From NCBI RefSeq assembly GCF_030406775.1, contig NZ_CP129119.1, forward strand, positions 1,088,001 to 1,152,000: a stretch of 64,000 bases of DNA. Reading direction: 5' to 3'. Position numbers and translations under genes: made by a program. Shown piece by piece: positions 1 through 9,523 of the stretch (position 1 is the first letter of the stretch; every line of letters starts with the position of its first letter). The notes under the pieces were generated by a model. That model was not told the DNA's origin. It did no database searches and saw only the letters and a list, made by a program, of their open reading frames with translations. Origin of the DNA: Sporosarcina trichiuri. GTDB lineage: Bacteria > Bacillota > Bacilli > Bacillales_A > Planococcaceae.

Positions 1-736
<736 letters not shown>

Positions 737-752
737 CTAGTAATTAAGCCGC

Positions 753-1103
753 TTAATCAAACCATTTCGGCAAAAATATGATCGCGCCTGTGACAGCGCT
801 TGCTATCGCGAAAACAAGGACAGCACCGGCAGCCAGATCCTTGGCCTGCTTCGCAAGCGGATGCCATTCACCAGTCACAAGATCCACAGTCCGCTCGACG
901 GCTGCATTCATCAGCTCCAGTGCTATCATCAGTCCGATGACGATGACGATGATGATCCACTCCGTCCGGCTCAGGCCCGTCCATAAGCCGGCAGCCAGGA
1001 CAGCAGCCGCTGCAGCCAGATGGGATTTGACATTTCGTTCATACAGGACACCATGCCAGATGCCCATCCATGCGTACGTAAACGCCATGAGGTACTTCTT
1101 CAT
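753..1103 (-). CDS. dgkA: Undecaprenol/diacylglycerol kinase, membrane
   Basis: Small integral membrane kinase of the prokaryotic DgkA family. In Gram-positives it mainly phosphorylates undecaprenol to recycle the cell-wall lipid carrier. Starting at the ATG at 1103 gives 116 residues with three hydrophobic segments (about 29-43, 49-64, 90-113). The active-site motif E-x2-N-x3-E is at Glu63, Asn66 and Glu70. A longer in-frame reading to 1172 would lie inside ybeY and adds polar, non-conserved sequence, so I rejected it. The start is 7 bases past the ybeY stop. The ribosome site is weak (GGACGG), consistent with coupled translation. Confidence 0.92.
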   Translation of the reverse strand: MKKYLMAFTYAWMGIWHGVLYERNVKSHLAAAAAVLAAGLWTGLSRTEWIIIVIVIGLMIALELMNAAVERTVDLVTGEWHPLAKQAKDLAAGAVLVFAIASAVTGAIIFLPKWFD

Positions 1104-1110
1104 AGCTATA

Positions 1111-1581
1111 TTACCGTCCGAGACCGTATTCTCGCAGGATCTCATCCTGCCGGCCGAACATCTTCTTTTCATCGGTCTCTGTCATATGATCATAGCCAAG
1201 CAGGTGGAGGAATCCATGCAGTGCGAGGAACCCAAGTTCACGCTCCAGACTGTGGCCGTATTCCTCTGCCTGCCGTTTTGCGGTTTCGACGGAGATAAGG
1301 AGATCGCCGAGATGGCGCTGCATGTCCGCTGCACCGACAATCGCCGTCTCCCCTTCGCCTTCTTCTTCCAGGGCGAACGAAATGACGTCAGTCGGTGTGT
1401 CTTTCCCGCGGTATTCCCGGTTAATGTCCCGGATGGACTCATCGTCCAGAAAGGTTACCGACAATTCAGTGCCGGACGCTACCGCTTCCTTATCTGCAGC
1501 GAACGCGAGCAGCCGCTCGATCAATTCCGCGGCACCGGCAGCGGCTCCGTCTGTTTCGTCCATGAAGTCAATGGTAAGCAC
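1111..1581 (-). CDS. ybeY: Endoribonuclease YbeY (rRNA maturation)
   Basis: Zinc-dependent endoribonuclease needed for 16S rRNA 3'-end maturation and 70S ribosome quality control. The family signature H-x3-H-x5-H is present as HGFLHLLGYDH with His122, His126 and His132, and the conserved DVISF stretch is at 65-69. Length 156 is normal. The start is GTG at 1581, six bases after an excellent AAGGAGGGA site. No ATG with a ribosome site is nearby; the next ATG (residue 7) lacks one. It lies between pgpH and dgkA, as in B. subtilis. Confidence 0.95.
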   Translation of the reverse strand: MLTIDFMDETDGAAAGAAELIERLLAFAADKEAVASGTELSVTFLDDESIRDINREYRGKDTPTDVISFALEEEGEGETAIVGAADMQRHLGDLLISVETAKRQAEEYGHSLERELGFLALHGFLHLLGYDHMTETDEKKMFGRQDEILREYGLGR

Positions 1582-1602
1582 AGGCTCCCTCCTTAATGTA
1601 AG

Positions 1603-3720
1603 TTATTTCGGGTATTCGATACGGCTGTGGAAAATGCCGTTCAATGTTTCACAGATGACCTGCTCGACTTTACGGATCTCTTTGAGCGACAGGTCGCATT
1701 CATCGAACTGTCCGTCGTTCACTTTTTCCTTGACGATCGCTTTCACGAGCGCGGAAATCTTTTCAGGTGTCGGTTCCTTCATGGAACGGACGGCAGCTTC
1801 GCAGCTGTCCGCAATGGAAATAACAGCGATTTCCTTCGTCTGCGGTTTCGGTCCTGCATATCGGAAGTCATCTTCCCGGACGCCGGGGTCCTGTTCTTTC
1901 GCTTTGTGGAAAAAGAATTTCAAAAAGCTAGTGCCATGATGCTGGCGGGCGATGTCGATGATATGTGAAGGCATTTTGTGAGCCGCCAGTATATCCGCAC
2001 CGTCGGTTGCGTGGGCAATAATGATATCCCGGCTTTCTTCCGGCGTCAACTGATCATGCGGATTTTTGCCATGCTGGTTTTCTATGAAGTACATCGGCCG
2101 CACCGTTTTACCGATATCATGGTAATAGCTGCCGACCCTCGCCAGCAGTCCGTGAGCGCCGATCGCTTCGCATGCCGCGTCGGCAAGGTTTGCTACCATC
2201 ACGCTGTGGTGGTAGGTTCCCGGTGTTTCCGTCAGCACTTTTTTCAGAAGCGGATGATTCGGATTCGACAGCTCAATCAGGCGCATATCCGAGACGACGT
2301 TGAACACCGACTCGAAGAATGGGAGCAGCCCGATCGTAAGCGCTGCTGCAAGGATAGCAGAACTGACAGCAGCGACGGCATAGAAAATGATCTCCGCTAT
2401 CGTATAGGAAGACTGTGTCATCAGCAGATAGAAAGCGATATACAACACATTGACGACTGCAGCCGCCAGACTTGTACGGAGGATAGCAGTCCGCCTGCCG
2501 CTGTCGCCGAGCACCAGCAGGGCAGTCACCCCGCTGAGCAGGAAGTACAGCACCACTTCCATCTGCATGATCGACGCAACGCCTTCCTGCAGGATCAGTC
2601 CGCTAAGTGCGGATGTGACAACGATCGACAGGATTGCAAGACGGTCGTTCGTCAGCAGTTTCACCAGCAGGGGTGCCATGGCGGCAGGGAACATGAAGGC
2701 GACCTGCACGTCGAATTCCTTTTCGAGCACGCCTGCCAGTTTCATCACGATGACTGTCAGGAATAAGACCGCATAAAAGATGAACAAGTATTTTCTCCTG
2801 ACGGCGCTGTCTTCACGGCTTAACATGAAGTATCCGTAGATCAGGCCTGACAAGAGCAGCAGGAAACAGACCAGACCCGCAATCGGTTTTGCGGAGCTCT
2901 GATTTGTCAGCAGTCCGGTCAGCTGAAGCTGCCGGTACGTCTCCTTGTCGATCACCTGACCTTCCCGCACGAGTACTTGTCCCTGCAGGATCCGCGTCGC
3001 CTCGATGCTGTCCCTCGCCTGTTTGATACGCTGCTCAGTCAGTTCTTCATTGACTGTTTCAGTAGGGACGATCAGCGGCCTGATCAGCTGGATCATCGTC
3101 TGGATCTGCTCTTCGGGTACGTCCTCGGACATCCTGATTTTGCGTTCCGCATCGTACAGCACGGCTGCAAGATCCTTTGCTTTGAACGGCTTTGTCAGCT
3201 CTGACTCCAGGATGCTGTCGGTCTCCTGACGGATGTTCAGGAGTACGCTTTCGTTTTCCAGGAGCAGGCTGCGGAGTACCGTATCATTCAGGTAAAAATC
3301 CGGTTCCTTTTCTTTCAGCACCTTCAGTTTCTTTTTCATCTCATCCACCGATTTCTTCAGAACGGTGTCTGTGACGTGCTCTTCTTTTGCAAGCACCGAC
3401 TGCTTCACTTCCAGAATATCATCGAACAGCGATCGGGCGATCATCCGCCGGTTCGGCGCTATCTCTTCGTTGAATTGATAGACAGGCGGCTGCTCGTCCG
3501 CCACCCGTTCCCGTTCTTCTTCAGTGCGTTCCGTATCTTCAACTGTTTTCAGGGAACGTATCGTGCTCGGTGCAATCTCGAAGGGCGAAAGTTCGTAGGT
3601 TTCCTGACGGACGTCTTCCAGGAGCAGGAAAAAGAGAAGGACGGCGGACAGGCCGACCACGAACGATGCAGTTACTTGAAATGTCAAGGACTTGATAAGT
3701 CGGATCAACGGCTTGTGCAT
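1603..3720 (-). CDS. pgpH: 7TM-HD c-di-AMP phosphodiesterase PgpH (YqfF)
   Basis: Membrane phosphodiesterase that hydrolyses the second messenger c-di-AMP. The 705-residue chain has an N-terminal membrane anchor (about 15-34), a long extracellular 7TM-HDED sensor domain (about 50-275), a cluster of membrane helices (about 278-470) and a cytosolic HD domain from about 500. In the HD domain the metal ligands are recognisable as HHS at 504-506 and YYHDIGK with His534-Asp535. The ATG at 3720 follows an AAGGGG site. A c-di-AMP hydrolase beside phoH is the standard arrangement. No sign of truncation. Confidence 0.95.
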   Translation of the reverse strand: MHKPLIRLIKSLTFQVTASFVVGLSAVLLFFLLLEDVRQETYELSPFEIAPSTIRSLKTVEDTERTEEERERVADEQPPVYQFNEEIAPNRRMIARSLFDDILEVKQSVLAKEEHVTDTVLKKSVDEMKKKLKVLKEKEPDFYLNDTVLRSLLLENESVLLNIRQETDSILESELTKPFKAKDLAAVLYDAERKIRMSEDVPEEQIQTMIQLIRPLIVPTETVNEELTEQRIKQARDSIEATRILQGQVLVREGQVIDKETYRQLQLTGLLTNQSSAKPIAGLVCFLLLLSGLIYGYFMLSREDSAVRRKYLFIFYAVLFLTVIVMKLAGVLEKEFDVQVAFMFPAAMAPLLVKLLTNDRLAILSIVVTSALSGLILQEGVASIMQMEVVLYFLLSGVTALLVLGDSGRRTAILRTSLAAAVVNVLYIAFYLLMTQSSYTIAEIIFYAVAAVSSAILAAALTIGLLPFFESVFNVVSDMRLIELSNPNHPLLKKVLTETPGTYHHSVMVANLADAACEAIGAHGLLARVGSYYHDIGKTVRPMYFIENQHGKNPHDQLTPEESRDIIIAHATDGADILAAHKMPSHIIDIARQHHGTSFLKFFFHKAKEQDPGVREDDFRYAGPKPQTKEIAVISIADSCEAAVRSMKEPTPEKISALVKAIVKEKVNDGQFDECDLSLKEIRKVEQVICETLNGIFHSRIEYPK

Positions 3721-3794
3721 CCCTTGAATCCCCTTTCAGCCAAAAGAAATGCAGTCAGTTAAGTGATTCTTACAATATGTAACGAGCAGCCCGG

Positions 3795-4751
3795 TCAGGA
3801 CTGCTCTTCCTCGTAGGCATCGATAATCTTCGCAACGATCGGATGCCGGACGACGTCAGCGGGTTCGAGATACTGGAAATGGATCTCCGGCACCTTGGAT
3901 AGGATGGATTCAGCCGCGATCAGTCCTGACTTTGCGCCTTTTGGCAGGTCGATCTGCGTCTTATCACCGGTGATGACCATTTTGGAGCCGAATCCGAGGC
4001 GTGTCAGAAACATCTTCATCTGCGCATGGGTCGTATTCTGAGCTTCGTCAAGGATGACAAACGCATCATCCAATGTGCGTCCCCTCATATAAGCGAGCGG
4101 TGCGATTTCAATCGCCCCCCGCTCGATGAGCCGTTCGGTATGTTCGGCACCCAGCATGTCATGGAGGGCATCATACAACGGCCTCAAATACGGGTCAACT
4201 TTGTCTTTCAGATCACCCGGCAGGAACCCGAGACTCTCACCTGCTTCGACAGCGGGCCGGGTGAGGATGATCCGTTTGGCAGCACCCGTTTTCATGGCAT
4301 GCACGGCCAGCACGACCGCCAAATAGGTCTTTCCTGTCCCTGCAGGTCCGATACAGAACGTCAGGTCGTTGTGACGGATCGCCTGCACATATTCCCGCTG
4401 GCCTATCGTCTTGGCCCGGATCACCTTCCCTTTGCTGTTGCGTGCGATTTCTGCATCATACAGTTCGGCAAAATATTCGATAGTACCATTATTCACCATC
4501 TCAAGCGCAGTTGCAACATCCCTCTGATTGATCTGGATGCCTTTCCGGATCACTTTGAGCAATTGCTCCAAGAGCTGTTTGGCGGCCTCTGTGCTTTCTT
4601 CTGTGCCTTTCAGGGAAATGGTCTCGCCTCTCGTGACAATGGCAGCGCCGAGCTGCTCTTCGATCAATTTGATGTTCTGATCGGAAATACCGAGCAGCAT
4701 GACGGCTTCGTTCGGGTCTTCCAAATGAAGTTGCAGCATTTGTTCACTCAA
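3795..4751 (-). CDS. phoH: PhoH-family ATPase
   Basis: Cytoplasmic PhoH-like ATPase, related to superfamily 1 helicases and linked to RNA metabolism; its exact role is unsettled. An N-terminal KH-like/PhoH-associated region precedes Walker A GPAGTGKT at 135-142 and Walker B DEAQN at 235-239. Length 318 matches Bacillus PhoH. The start is a TTG at 4751 placed directly after the yqfD stop codon, with GGGGGAG eight bases upstream; the in-frame ATG at residue 5 is the alternative. Co-translation with yqfD is likely. Confidence 0.93.
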   Translation of the reverse strand: MSEQMLQLHLEDPNEAVMLLGISDQNIKLIEEQLGAAIVTRGETISLKGTEESTEAAKQLLEQLLKVIRKGIQINQRDVATALEMVNNGTIEYFAELYDAEIARNSKGKVIRAKTIGQREYVQAIRHNDLTFCIGPAGTGKTYLAVVLAVHAMKTGAAKRIILTRPAVEAGESLGFLPGDLKDKVDPYLRPLYDALHDMLGAEHTERLIERGAIEIAPLAYMRGRTLDDAFVILDEAQNTTHAQMKMFLTRLGFGSKMVITGDKTQIDLPKGAKSGLIAAESILSKVPEIHFQYLEPADVVRHPIVAKIIDAYEEEQS

Positions 4752-5843
4752 TCAATCGTCTCCCCCTTGGGATATCGGTCTTTTTTCCGCGATATTTTCA
4801 TTTATCAAAAAAAGTACAGTCCCTGTTACTTTATCACTGTCAAACGTCACCTGTAAAATGTTTTCATCCTTAATCTCTTTTTCATAGGACGTTTCAGACA
4901 GCAGCTTGTGTTTCAGGAGAGGAATCAGAAATGACTCCTCCATCCCTTCGTTCAATTCCACTTCCCTGACAGGATAGTCGGTCATCTCTTTCCACTCGAC
5001 GACTTTCCACCATGGCCGTCCGTTTTGCCGTTTGTCCGACCATGGAGCCTGCCAGTCAATGACTGTTTCCGTTTCCCCTGCGCTCCTGTACCGGACGGTT
5101 CGGGGCAGGCTGAAGCGGTATTCCAGCCAGTAATCAGCAAAGACCGCTCCTTCTGCACCGACGACAGCTGTTTTATCACCTTGGACGAGGACCCCTGTCG
5201 CGAGTAAGTCGCCTTTTTTCACCGTCTGGTTCCGGTGGGCGACCGGTTCACCGCTGGACAGCCTGAACCCTGTCACCACCCCGCCTGTACGTGCAGCGAG
5301 TTCGCTGGGTTTTCCGTCGGATTCCTGTACACGCGCGGTTTTCGGCGAGAGCATCGGAATGACATGCAGTGTAGTCCCTTTCTTTTCAAACCGCACCCAT
5401 GACAGATCATGGTCCACCGCCATGATCTGCGTCCGGAGGGCATCCTCCGCCGGTATGCCGCCAAGCAGCTGCATCGGTTTGACAGACGACCGTTCGAGGG
5501 CCTGCTGGACCTTTTCTGCTGTCTCCGGGTGTTCCGCGTCGACCGTCACCTGCCATAGGAATAAGGAAGCCGCGAACGGGATGAGACCAAACAGCAAAAG
5601 GCTCCACGACCGGAACAGCCGCTCAGCGGGCAGTCCGTCTTCCAGACGGACAATATGGACTTTCAGACGGTGCCGCCTGCGGTTCGCCCTTATGTAGCGG
5701 AGTCCCCTGCTGTCCGTCCTCAGCCAGACTTTCCCTGCCTGCTGTTCCACCCGTGTCACTTTCCTGCGGCTGCGCACCATTTCATTGATGAAGGATGTGC
5801 AGGAGGAGCCGCTGAGCTCCACATCAAACAGTCTTTTTTTCAT
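4752..5843 (-). CDS. yqfD: Sporulation protein YqfD
   Basis: Member of the YqfD family, made in the mother cell during sporulation in Bacillus; its biochemical role is unknown. The 363-residue protein has a basic N-terminal domain (1-70), one clear membrane helix at about 81-99, and a large extracytoplasmic region rich in beta-type sequence. It starts 20 bases inside yqfC and abuts phoH. Assignment rests on length, architecture and strict synteny (yqfC-yqfD-phoH). Confidence 0.9.
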   Translation of the reverse strand: MKKRLFDVELSGSSCTSFINEMVRSRRKVTRVEQQAGKVWLRTDSRGLRYIRANRRRHRLKVHIVRLEDGLPAERLFRSWSLLLFGLIPFAASLFLWQVTVDAEHPETAEKVQQALERSSVKPMQLLGGIPAEDALRTQIMAVDHDLSWVRFEKKGTTLHVIPMLSPKTARVQESDGKPSELAARTGGVVTGFRLSSGEPVAHRNQTVKKGDLLATGVLVQGDKTAVVGAEGAVFADYWLEYRFSLPRTVRYRSAGETETVIDWQAPWSDKRQNGRPWWKVVEWKEMTDYPVREVELNEGMEESFLIPLLKHKLLSETSYEKEIKDENILQVTFDSDKVTGTVLFLINENIAEKRPISQGGDD

Positions 5844-6090
5844 GCGCTTCCCCTCCGGCTCCCTGTTTCACTATATGGAGTTCATGCAGCTCGGAAAAGG
5901 ATAATAATGCAGAATGTTCGAGAAGCATATCGAACTCAAGTCCGGTCCCCCGCAATTCTATATTGTAGCCTTCCTTGCGCAATGTAACGTTACTATCAGT
6001 GATCTTGACAAGTTCATATCCGCCCAGCAGTTTGAAGGACGCCCAATCTTCGACTGAGACAAATGAACCCATTTCAAATAGTTTTCTCAA
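5824..6090 (-). CDS. yqfC: Sporulation protein YqfC-like
   Basis: Small (88-residue) protein in the position of yqfC. The C-terminal half, a run of short beta-type segments ending in a repeated LLSFSELHELHIV-like pattern, resembles the YabP/YqfC family, whose members act in spore envelope formation. The N-terminus is less like the Bacillus protein. The start is a TTG at 6090 preceded by GGGGG at about 8 bases; no ATG gives a comparable length. It overlaps yqfD by 20 bases. Family membership is moderately sure, the exact role is not known. Confidence 0.7.
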   Translation of the reverse strand: MRKLFEMGSFVSVEDWASFKLLGGYELVKITDSNVTLRKEGYNIELRGTGLEFDMLLEHSALLSFSELHELHIVKQGAGGEAHEKKTV

Positions 6091-6143
6091 AGCACAGACC
6101 CCCTATACCAAATGTATGCTTGGCACAGGGGGTCAATGCGTAT

Positions 6144-6647
6144 TCATCTTCGTTTGGATTTTGGCGGCCCGAGGATTTCAGAGAAGATGATCCCTTTCAG
6201 GATATCCTCTTCGTCCGTCAGGCTCAGCCGAACAGCATTTGCGCTCTCTTCAGCAGCTGCAGCAGGATTGTGTGCGGACAGTCTGCCGCTCCTTGGAGCG
6301 GAATTCCGCTGGCCCTCGTTCTTGACCGGTGAACCGGCAGCCCGAGGCGCAGGCTTAGGAGTTTTGGCAGCGCCCGGCGGCTGCCGAACGATTTCCGGCC
6401 TGGCCGGGGGTTGTTCTTCCACCGTCTTCCGCTGTTCCTCCTGGATTTCGCGGTAGATATCACCCGTCAGTTCCTTCAGCCGTTTGAATGGATCCGGCTG
6501 CTGGGAAGCCGGGCGCGGCGTCTTTTGCTGTGGTTCAGGCATACGCCGTGTTTCCTGGACGTCTTTCGTTCCGGCATCCCCTTTGTTCTTTTTACTGAAC
6601 AGTGTGCTGAGAAGGCCGATCACTGCTAAAATTATAATCTGTTCCAT
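6144..6647 (-). CDS. Uncharacterised membrane-anchored protein in the nfeD-floA unit
   Basis: I do not recognise a functional domain. The 167-residue protein begins with a hydrophobic helix (residues 4-17), followed by a basic KKNK stretch, which predicts an N-terminal anchor with a cytosolic body. Residues 30-135 are low-complexity, rich in Pro, Gln, Lys and Arg. The last 25 residues are ordered and acidic-to-hydrophobic, with the core DILKGIIFSEILGPPKSKRR, which looks like a short docking motif. It lies 36 bases after floA, in the slot of B. subtilis yqfB, and is probably on the same sigma-W transcript. Confidence 0.75.
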   Translation of the reverse strand: MEQIIILAVIGLLSTLFSKKNKGDAGTKDVQETRRMPEPQQKTPRPASQQPDPFKRLKELTGDIYREIQEEQRKTVEEQPPARPEIVRQPPGAAKTPKPAPRAAGSPVKNEGQRNSAPRSGRLSAHNPAAAAEESANAVRLSLTDEEDILKGIIFSEILGPPKSKRR

Positions 6648-6683
6648 CAGCGCATCCCCTTTCCGGGAAGCTGAAGCTTCTCA

Positions 6684-7688
6684 TTACGGTTTTTTCGGTT
6701 TGTCATCTTTACTTTCAGTGCTGCCGATCTTTCCGATTGAATCCCTCATGCCGGTATCGGCCTGCAGGTTTTTATAGTTCATGTAATCCATGACACCGAT
6801 ATTTCCGCTGCGGAGAGCTTCCGCCATCGCCATCGGCACTTCCGCCTCGGCTTCCACGACTTTCGAGCGCATCTCGACGACTTTCGCACTCATTTCCTGT
6901 TCGTTCGCAACAGCCATCGCCCGGCGTTCTTCCGCCTTAGCCTGTGCGATGCTCTTATCCGCCATCGCCTGTTCGGTCTGAAGCTCGGCACCGATGTTTT
7001 TGCCAATATCCACATCGGCGATATCGATCGACAGGATTTCGAAAGCAGTCCCTGAATCGAGCCCTTTGGTCAGGACCGTCTGAGAAATCAGGTCAGGATT
7101 TTCAAGCACCTTGGCGTGGTCGACCGAGGAACCGATTGTCGAAACGATCCCTTCGCCGACACGCGCAACAATCGTCTCCTCACCCGCACCGCCGACGAGC
7201 CGGTCGATGTTTGCACGGACCGTGATACGCGCTTTCGCTTTCACTTCGATACCGTTCATGGCAACACCTGCGATGAATGGCGTTTCGATCACTTTCGGGT
7301 TGACCGACATCTGGACCGCTTCGAGAACGTCCCGTCCTGCCAGGTCAATCGCTGCAGCACGCTCGAATGACAGCTCGATGTTCGCACGCTGGGCTGCAAT
7401 CCGGGCGTTGACGACACGGTCGACGTTCCCGCCTGCAAGGTAATGACTCTCCAGCTGGTTGATGGTCACATCGACACCGGCCTTATGTGCTTTGATGAGC
7501 GGGTTGACCACCCGGCTCGGAATAACCCGCCGGAGTCTCATCCCGACTAGTGTGAAAATACTGACCCGTACACCTGCCGCCAGCGCGGAAATCCACAATG
7601 CGACTGGGACGAACGTGAAAAATACAGACAGGACGATGATCGCCGCAACGACAATCACAACAATCCCTACAAGACCGCCACTGATCAT
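6684..7688 (-). CDS. floA: Flotillin-like protein FloA
   Basis: Bacterial flotillin that scaffolds functional membrane microdomains. The 334-residue sequence has an N-terminal hydrophobic hairpin (about 5-45) that inserts in the membrane, a PHB/SPFH domain (about 60-200), then an Ala/Glu-rich coiled region (about 225-285) that drives oligomerisation. Its ATG overlaps the nfeD stop by four bases (ATGA), so the two are translationally coupled, as is usual for the NfeD1b-flotillin pair. Confidence 0.96.
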   Translation of the reverse strand: MISGGLVGIVVIVVAAIIVLSVFFTFVPVALWISALAAGVRVSIFTLVGMRLRRVIPSRVVNPLIKAHKAGVDVTINQLESHYLAGGNVDRVVNARIAAQRANIELSFERAAAIDLAGRDVLEAVQMSVNPKVIETPFIAGVAMNGIEVKAKARITVRANIDRLVGGAGEETIVARVGEGIVSTIGSSVDHAKVLENPDLISQTVLTKGLDSGTAFEILSIDIADVDIGKNIGAELQTEQAMADKSIAQAKAEERRAMAVANEQEMSAKVVEMRSKVVEAEAEVPMAMAEALRSGNIGVMDYMNYKNLQADTGMRDSIGKIGSTESKDDKPKKP

Positions 7689-9028
7689 GATTCATTTCCC
7701 TCCATTTCCTGAAGTTCCCGTACTACGGTGCGGGAGCCTTCAACTTTCACTATCTTAACATGCTTCCCCTTGTCGATGTAGCTTCCCTCTGAAACTACAT
7801 CGATCCGATCGCCGTCCATGACGATGGCGCCTGACGGCCGGAGAGCCGTGATGGTGACACCTGTTTTGCCGATCCAGTCGATATGGTTCACATTGGACAC
7901 ATATCCGCTTTCCGTATCGGTTGCATCCAGCAGAATCATCTTGTTGAGCAGATGCAGCCGTTTCCCGAAGAATTTCATGATTACCACCATCCCCATAATT
8001 GCTACAGCAATTGCGATGAGCACCGAGACTGCCATATACATCGGATTCGCGCCGGCCATTATGATACTTGCGGTGACTGCCACCGCTCCGAGCACGCCTG
8101 CGATGCCATGGGGCAGGAACAGCTCGGCAACGATCAGAGCAGCACCGAGCAGGAACAGCAGAAGTGCTTCATATCCTGCCAGTCCGGCGATCAGATGACC
8201 GTAGAAGAACAGCAGCAGTGCCGACAGCCCCATTGTCCCCGACACGCCGAAGCCTGGTGAATACAATTCGACGACAAGCCCGAGTCCTGCTATTGACAGG
8301 AGGATCGGGACTACGACCGGATTCGTGATGAACCTTGCAAGCTTCTCACTGAACGCCGGTTCCGATGTGATGATATCCGCATTGTCCAGTTTGATTTCCG
8401 CCAGCAGGGCATCATAGTCCTTGATTGTGCCTTCACTGTACTTGACGTCCGGCCGGGCGGCTTCCTTATCCGTCAGCGTCAGCAATTCCCCTTTACCGGC
8501 CCGGAACTCGCTCAGGTCGATATCAGCATCCGCCATTGCAAGTGCAAACTTCGGATCCCGATTGTGTGATTCGGCAGCGTTTTGCATGTCGGCGGACCAT
8601 GCACTCTGCGCCTTCACGCCGGCTGCGTTTCCTGACCCGTCGATAACCGCTGCAGCACCGATCTTGGAGCTTGGCGCCATGTAGATCTTATCGGCATGGA
8701 GCGCAAGAAACGCCCCCGCGGACATCGCCCGTGTATTGACATAAGCGATGATCGGAAGTTCCGTCTCATCCATCAGTTTTGCGATTTCGCCGGCAGTTTC
8801 CGTGAAACCGCCTGGTGTGTTGATATCCAATATGATCGCATCCGCGTCCGATTCGTCAGCTTCCGTGAAAGACCGTTTCAGGAACGCGTACAGCCCTTTC
8901 TCGACTTCGCCGTGTACAGGAACTTTGTAAACGGTTTCCTTTTTAGCAGAAGCGTGGATGGAAAACGGCAGCGATACAGCTGAAACAATCAGTGTTAAGA
9001 GCAGCAAAATACGAACCCATTTATGCAA
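7685..9028 (-). CDS. yqeZ: NfeD-family membrane serine protease-like protein (YqeZ)
   Basis: NfeD1b protein: a ClpP-like extracytoplasmic protease domain, a membrane block and a C-terminal OB-fold, usually paired with flotillin. From the TTG at 9028 the protein has 447 residues: a signal peptide ending near ASA-K at about residue 28, a ClpP-class domain with the nucleophile in MSAGAF (Ser103), membrane helices around 235-370, and a soluble C-terminal domain. I prefer the TTG because AGGTGA lies five bases upstream and the sigma-W promoter at 9076-9101 leaves a 40-base leader. The longer reading to 9133 would start upstream of that promoter. Confidence 0.93.
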   Translation of the reverse strand: MHKWVRILLLLTLIVSAVSLPFSIHASAKKETVYKVPVHGEVEKGLYAFLKRSFTEADESDADAIILDINTPGGFTETAGEIAKLMDETELPIIAYVNTRAMSAGAFLALHADKIYMAPSSKIGAAAVIDGSGNAAGVKAQSAWSADMQNAAESHNRDPKFALAMADADIDLSEFRAGKGELLTLTDKEAARPDVKYSEGTIKDYDALLAEIKLDNADIITSEPAFSEKLARFITNPVVVPILLSIAGLGLVVELYSPGFGVSGTMGLSALLLFFYGHLIAGLAGYEALLLFLLGAALIVAELFLPHGIAGVLGAVAVTASIIMAGANPMYMAVSVLIAIAVAIMGMVVIMKFFGKRLHLLNKMILLDATDTESGYVSNVNHIDWIGKTGVTITALRPSGAIVMDGDRIDVVSEGSYIDKGKHVKIVKVEGSRTVVRELQEMEGNES

Positions 9029-9075
9029 ATTATCACCTGCTTTCCTGGATGATTGTCTCTTCAGTATACCTGTTA

Positions 9076-9101
9076 TACGGATGAAACTCACGTAAGTTTC
9101 A
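9076..9101 (-). promoter_or_regulatory. Sigma-W promoter of yqeZ-floA
   Basis: On the minus strand TGAAAC (9096-9101) is followed after exactly 16 bases by CGTA (9076-9079), extended to CGTATAA. This is the ECF sigma-W consensus, and B. subtilis yqeZ-yqfA-yqfB is a known sigma-W operon that answers cell-envelope stress. The -35 lies within an 8-base inverted repeat (ATGAAACT, 6-base loop, AGTTTCAT). Confidence 0.85.
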
Positions 9102-9156
9102 TTCTCTTGAAAGTTTTTGCAGAAACAATTCATTTACACAGCCAAACCTTTAAGGA

Positions 9157-9199
9157 ATAAAAAAATAAGCCGGAAAACCACTGAGGGTTTTCCGGCTTA
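9157..9199 (-). terminator. Terminator of rpsU
   Basis: Perfect 14-base stem (TAAGCCGGAAAACC at 9166-9179 and its complement at 9186-9199) with a 6-base loop, followed on the minus strand by TTTTTTT. It separates rpsU from the sigma-W operon. Confidence 0.92.
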
Positions 9200-9249
9200 C
9201 GCGCATTTACTGGTTTAACATTGCCGCAGGCAATCAATATTGGAGTTAA

Positions 9250-9423
9250 TCAGAATTTGCGTTTACGAGCAGCTTCGGATTTCTTCTTCCGCTTAACACT
9301 TGGCTTCTCATAAAACTCATGCTTTCTTACGTCCTGAATCGTACCGCTCTTAGATACGGTACGTTTGAAGCGGCGAAGAGCATCTTCAAGTGATTCGTTC
9401 TTACGAACAGTTGTTTTAGTCAT
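9250..9423 (-). CDS. rpsU: 30S ribosomal protein S21
   Basis: Small basic ribosomal protein of the 30S platform. The 57-residue reading begins at the ATG at 9423 (start [12 protein letters not shown]), preceded by GGAGGGACAAGAG. An upstream in-frame extension to 9462 lies in the leader and has no family match. The lysine/arginine-rich tail [18 protein letters not shown] is typical. It has its own promoter and terminator, so it is monocistronic here. Confidence 0.97.
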   Translation of the reverse strand: MTKTTVRKNESLEDALRRFKRTVSKSGTIQDVRKHEFYEKPSVKRKKKSEAARKRKF

Positions 9424-9480
9424 CTCTTGTCCCTCCCTCCGAACACACTTCGAACATAGCACACTGCTATGTACTTGAAA

Positions 9481-9509
9481 ATTATATCCTATTATTTTAG
9501 AACCGTCAA
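9481..9509 (-). promoter_or_regulatory. Sigma-A promoter of rpsU
   Basis: TTGACG (9504-9509) and a perfect TATAAT (9481-9486) are separated by 17 bases on the minus strand. The leader to the rpsU ATG is about 50 bases. Confidence 0.9.
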
Positions 9510-9523
9510 TAAAAAACTAGAAA

